Assembly (NCBI GenBank): GCA_030672445.1
Contig: DAOVGK010000046.1
Span: forward strand, 1-8,415
From: Candidatus Aerophobota bacterium
GTDB lineage: Bacteria > Aerophobota > Aerophobia > Aerophobales > AE-B3A
Length of the DNA: 8,415 bases
Direction: 5' to 3'
This document shows, in pieces, positions 5,075-8,415 of this stretch. Position 1 is the stretch's first letter. Every line of letters begins with the position of its first letter. The notes under the pieces are model-generated. The model did no database searches and had not been told where the DNA came from. It worked only from the letters and a program-made list of their open reading frames with translations. The position numbers and the translations under genes were made by a program.

Positions 5075-6967
5075 GTGATATTGCAAGATTTAAGAAAATC
5101 AATGAAGCCCATGATGTGGATAATAGCTATAGCTTTTGCCGCTTCCCTACCCCTCATGTATCTACGTTATAGAAGCGGCGGTGATCACCAAAAACCTTTA
5201 GCTAAAGTCAATGGTGTCTCCATTTCCTATGCAAGCTTCGCCAAGAGCTATAGTGATGTTTATGAGAGGTACCAGCAAACATCCGGCGGACAAATTTCTC
5301 CGCAGGTGGAAACCTATCTAAAGTACCAAGTATTGGCCCAGCTCATAACTAACGAAATCCTCTGGCAGGAAGCTAACAGGGCAAAAATCAAGATAGGCGA
5401 GGAAGAACTGACTGAGGCCATCGAAAGAATAATGAGGCGCTTTGCCTCTCGGGAGGCTTTCATAAGATTTCTCGACTACCAGCGCATTTCTTACCGTGAC
5501 TTAAAAGAGCAAATCAGAAAGCAGCTAGCCATAAATGGGCTCACCCAGCGAATTCAGGATAGCGTGGGAGTAACTGACCAAGAAGTCAAGGACTACTGGT
5601 TAAATGAAAATGAGAAGACAAAGGCTGTCTATATTTTCCTGCCCCCTAAAAAATATAAAAAGGAAGCCATAGTTAGTCAGGAGGAGGTAGCCACCTACTA
5701 TGAAAAACACAAAGAAGACTTTACTATCCCCGAGAGGGTAAAAGTGGACTATCTTTTAATAAGTCCTGAAGAATTCGCCAAAGAAATCAAAGTTACCGAA
5801 AAAGAACTAGAGTCTTACTATGAGGAACATCTGGTTAATTTCGAAGTTCCGGAAAAAAGAAGAGTCAGTCATATTCTTATCAAACTACCTTCTTCGGCGA
5901 GTGAAAAGGAAGAAGAGAATGCAAAAGAGAAGATAGAAGAGATTCAAAAGAAGCTAGAAAAGGGAGTTGATTTCGCAACCCTGGCCAGGAAATACTCTCA
6001 AGATTCCTCTTCTGCTAAAAAAGGGGGTGACCTGGAGTTTTTCACCTATTCAGAGATGATTCCTTCTTTCAGCAAAGCTGCTTTTTCTTTGAAAAAAGAA
6101 GGTGAGGTCAGTGGAATAGTTAAAAGTCCCTTTGGCTATCATCTAATTAAATTGACCGGAATAAAACAAGCCTACACCGAGCCTTTTGACAAAGTAAAAC
6201 CTCAGATTAAAAAACTACTGATAGAGCAAAAAAGCGAAGAGCTTGCTAAGAAAGAGGCAGAGGGGGTGAGGGAAAGGATCGAGGAGAAAAAGATAACCTT
6301 TACCGACTACGTGAAAAAGCATCCCTTTCGATATAACTCCACTCCATTTTTCTCCTCCACGGAAAAAGTCGAAGACGTGGGATGGGTCCCTCAATTCAAT
6401 CGGGTTGCCTTTTCCTTAGAACCCGGGAAAATTAGCTCGGTAGTGCCAATCCCCCAGGGATATTCTATATTGAAACTGGTAGAAAAAAAACCCTCCCGCA
6501 TTCCGCCGTTAAAGGAGATAACCCCAAAAGTAAAAGAGAAGGTAGTGGAAGAGAAAGCGAAAAGAATAGCTGAGGAAAAGGCAAAACAGATACAAGAAGA
6601 GGTAAAGAAGGGTAAGGAGCTATCTTCTCTGGCTAAGAAATTCGGTGTGGAGTATAAGAGTTTAAAATACTTTAAGAGGGGAGACTGGATAGAGGAGCTC
6701 GGAGACAAAGACCGAGAAAAATTTATGGAGACTGCCTTCTCTCTAGCACAAGGAGAGATAAGCCCACCAATATGGCTAAGCAAAGGATATTATATAATAA
6801 AATTGATGGGAAGAGATCTTTCTCTTGAGGAGTTTACCAAAGAAAAGGAAAAATTTACCGAAGATTTGATTTCCCGCAAAAGAGCAGAAGAGCTTAACCT
6901 CTGGCTCCAAAAAATAAGAGAGAAAGCAAAAATAGAAGACAATTCCAGTCTATTCTTCTCCCCTTAA
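5075..6967 (+). CDS. Membrane-anchored PpiD/SurA-like peptidyl-prolyl isomerase with three parvulin-type domains
   Basis: This is probably a periplasm-facing folding factor with cis-trans prolyl isomerase and chaperone activity on exported proteins. The 630-residue protein starts with a short basic segment and one membrane helix at about 13-31, with no obvious cleavage site. A SurA_N-like helical domain follows (about 44-165). Next come repeated hinge modules of the form V(S/T)xxE(V/L)xxYYExH at about 166, 200 and 240. A canonical parvulin domain spans about 262-362, with VSHILIK, YSQDSSSAKKGGDL and FGYHLIKL. Two degenerate parvulin repeats follow, about 420-470 (VGWV, FSLEPGKIS, GYSILKL) and about 515-578 (FSLAQGEIS, GYYIIKL). 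Linkers are lysine- and glutamate-rich. The single anchor suggests PpiD, while the repeated rotamase domains resemble SurA, so I give no symbol. GTG at 5075 is chosen from the AGGAG site; GTG at 5060 would add five residues. The end overlaps yajC. Confidence 0.9.
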   Translation: MILQDLRKSMKPMMWIIAIAFAASLPLMYLRYRSGGDHQKPLAKVNGVSISYASFAKSYSDVYERYQQTSGGQISPQVETYLKYQVLAQLITNEILWQEANRAKIKIGEEELTEAIERIMRRFASREAFIRFLDYQRISYRDLKEQIRKQLAINGLTQRIQDSVGVTDQEVKDYWLNENEKTKAVYIFLPPKKYKKEAIVSQEEVATYYEKHKEDFTIPERVKVDYLLISPEEFAKEIKVTEKELESYYEEHLVNFEVPEKRRVSHILIKLPSSASEKEEENAKEKIEEIQKKLEKGVDFATLARKYSQDSSSAKKGGDLEFFTYSEMIPSFSKAAFSLKKEGEVSGIVKSPFGYHLIKLTGIKQAYTEPFDKVKPQIKKLLIEQKSEELAKKEAEGVRERIEEKKITFTDYVKKHPFRYNSTPFFSSTEKVEDVGWVPQFNRVAFSLEPGKISSVVPIPQGYSILKLVEKKPSRIPPLKEITPKVKEKVVEEKAKRIAEEKAKQIQEEVKKGKELSSLAKKFGVEYKSLKYFKRGDWIEELGDKDREKFMETAFSLAQGEISPPIWLSKGYYIIKLMGRDLSLEEFTKEKEKFTEDLISRKRAEELNLWLQKIREKAKIEDNSSLFFSP

Positions 6968-7261
6968 TTGAGAAACACAGCTTCTCTGTACTCTTAGCTT
7001 AACCTGATTAGCTGCCTCTATTTCCACGTAATTTTTTTTTAGCTTGGTGATGGTTCCGTAGAGACCTCCGGTAGTGACTATCTTGTCTCCCCTCTTTAAA
7101 TTCCTCACCATTTCTCGATGTTCCTTCTGTTTTCTTCTCTGAGGCAAAATAAGAAGAAAATAAAAGATCACAAAGATGAGGACTAGAGGCATAAGAGCAC
7201 TAAACATCCCTCCTGCTCCCGGTGCTACTTGGCCATCAATAGCCCAGGCAATTGCATACAC
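6950..7261 (-). CDS. yajC: Preprotein translocase subunit YajC
   Basis: YajC is the small single-span membrane protein that associates with SecDF and the SecYEG channel. The 103 residues include a short periplasmic start, one membrane helix at about 20-39 ending in the typical LPQRRKQKEH, and a compact cytoplasmic domain with LKRGDKIVTTGGLYGTI (55-71). The start is GTG at 7261, supported by a strong AGGAGG site six bases upstream. The gene lies 41 bases downstream of tgt in the same direction, the familiar tgt-yajC order. secD and secF would be expected next, but instead yajC overlaps the convergent foldase gene by 18 bases. Confidence 0.94.
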   Translation of the reverse strand: MYAIAWAIDGQVAPGAGGMFSALMPLVLIFVIFYFLLILPQRRKQKEHREMVRNLKRGDKIVTTGGLYGTITKLKKNYVEIEAANQVKLRVQRSCVSQLRGEE

Positions 7262-7267
7262 TTTGAG

Positions 7268-7273
7268 CCTCCT
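7268..7273 (-). promoter_or_regulatory. Ribosome binding site AGGAGG of yajC
   Basis: A full AGGAGG on the reverse strand lies six bases before the GTG at 7261. It fixes that non-ATG codon as the yajC start. Confidence 0.8.
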
Positions 7274-7302
7274 TTCTTAAACTCCATTTATTAATTGGCA
7301 TG

Positions 7303-8415
<1,113 letters not shown>

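Noticed and set aside
6391..6783. Reverse open frame of 130 codons inside the foldase gene
   Set aside because: It is antisense to a lysine- and glutamate-rich coding region, giving a serine- and phenylalanine-rich translation typical of shadow frames.

Overview
The window is ordinary bacterial chromosome carrying nine protein genes, all housekeeping, in moderately AT-rich DNA. MreC, MreD, YajC and a membrane-anchored PpiD/SurA-like foldase suggest a rod-shaped bacterium, probably diderm. The protein style, together with low-complexity spacer repeats of the GTCCGAAGTCC and AGCTCATAGCTGATAGC types, reminds me of uncultured candidate phyla such as Omnitrophota or Aerophobota. That placement is recollection, not a search result. 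I see no rRNA, tRNA, CRISPR array, transposase or phage gene.

Layout. Bases 1-137 are a spacer with two imperfect repeat units and one copy of a 17-bp motif close to the next start codon. A forward cluster follows: ksgA/rsmA (rRNA dimethylation), mtnA (methionine salvage) and gatC (tRNA amidotransferase subunit). A perfect 24-bp inverted repeat forms the end of mtnA and stops 5 bp before gatC. Running the other way, and meeting gatC with no gap, is the shape operon mreB-mreC-mreD. MreB is read from a clear sigma70-type promoter that also settles its start codon. A spacer of about 390 bp, holding an AGCTCATAGC-type inverted repeat and two divergent promoters, separates mreB from a forward gene for a three-parvulin periplasmic foldase. 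That gene overlaps yajC tail to tail by 18 bp. yajC lies downstream of tgt (queuosine tRNA modification), whose 5' end runs off the window.

Function. ksgA, gatC and tgt serve translation and RNA modification. mreBCD, the foldase and yajC serve the cell envelope and protein export. Two familiar gene orders are cut short: mreBCD is not followed by mrdA/rodA, and tgt-yajC is not followed by secDF.

I did not find an undescribed multi-gene system. The most interesting signal is a dispersed palindromic element built on AATAATCACGTCCCC. It supplies the last codons and stop of mtnA and lies just upstream of two start codons that lack a normal ribosome binding site.
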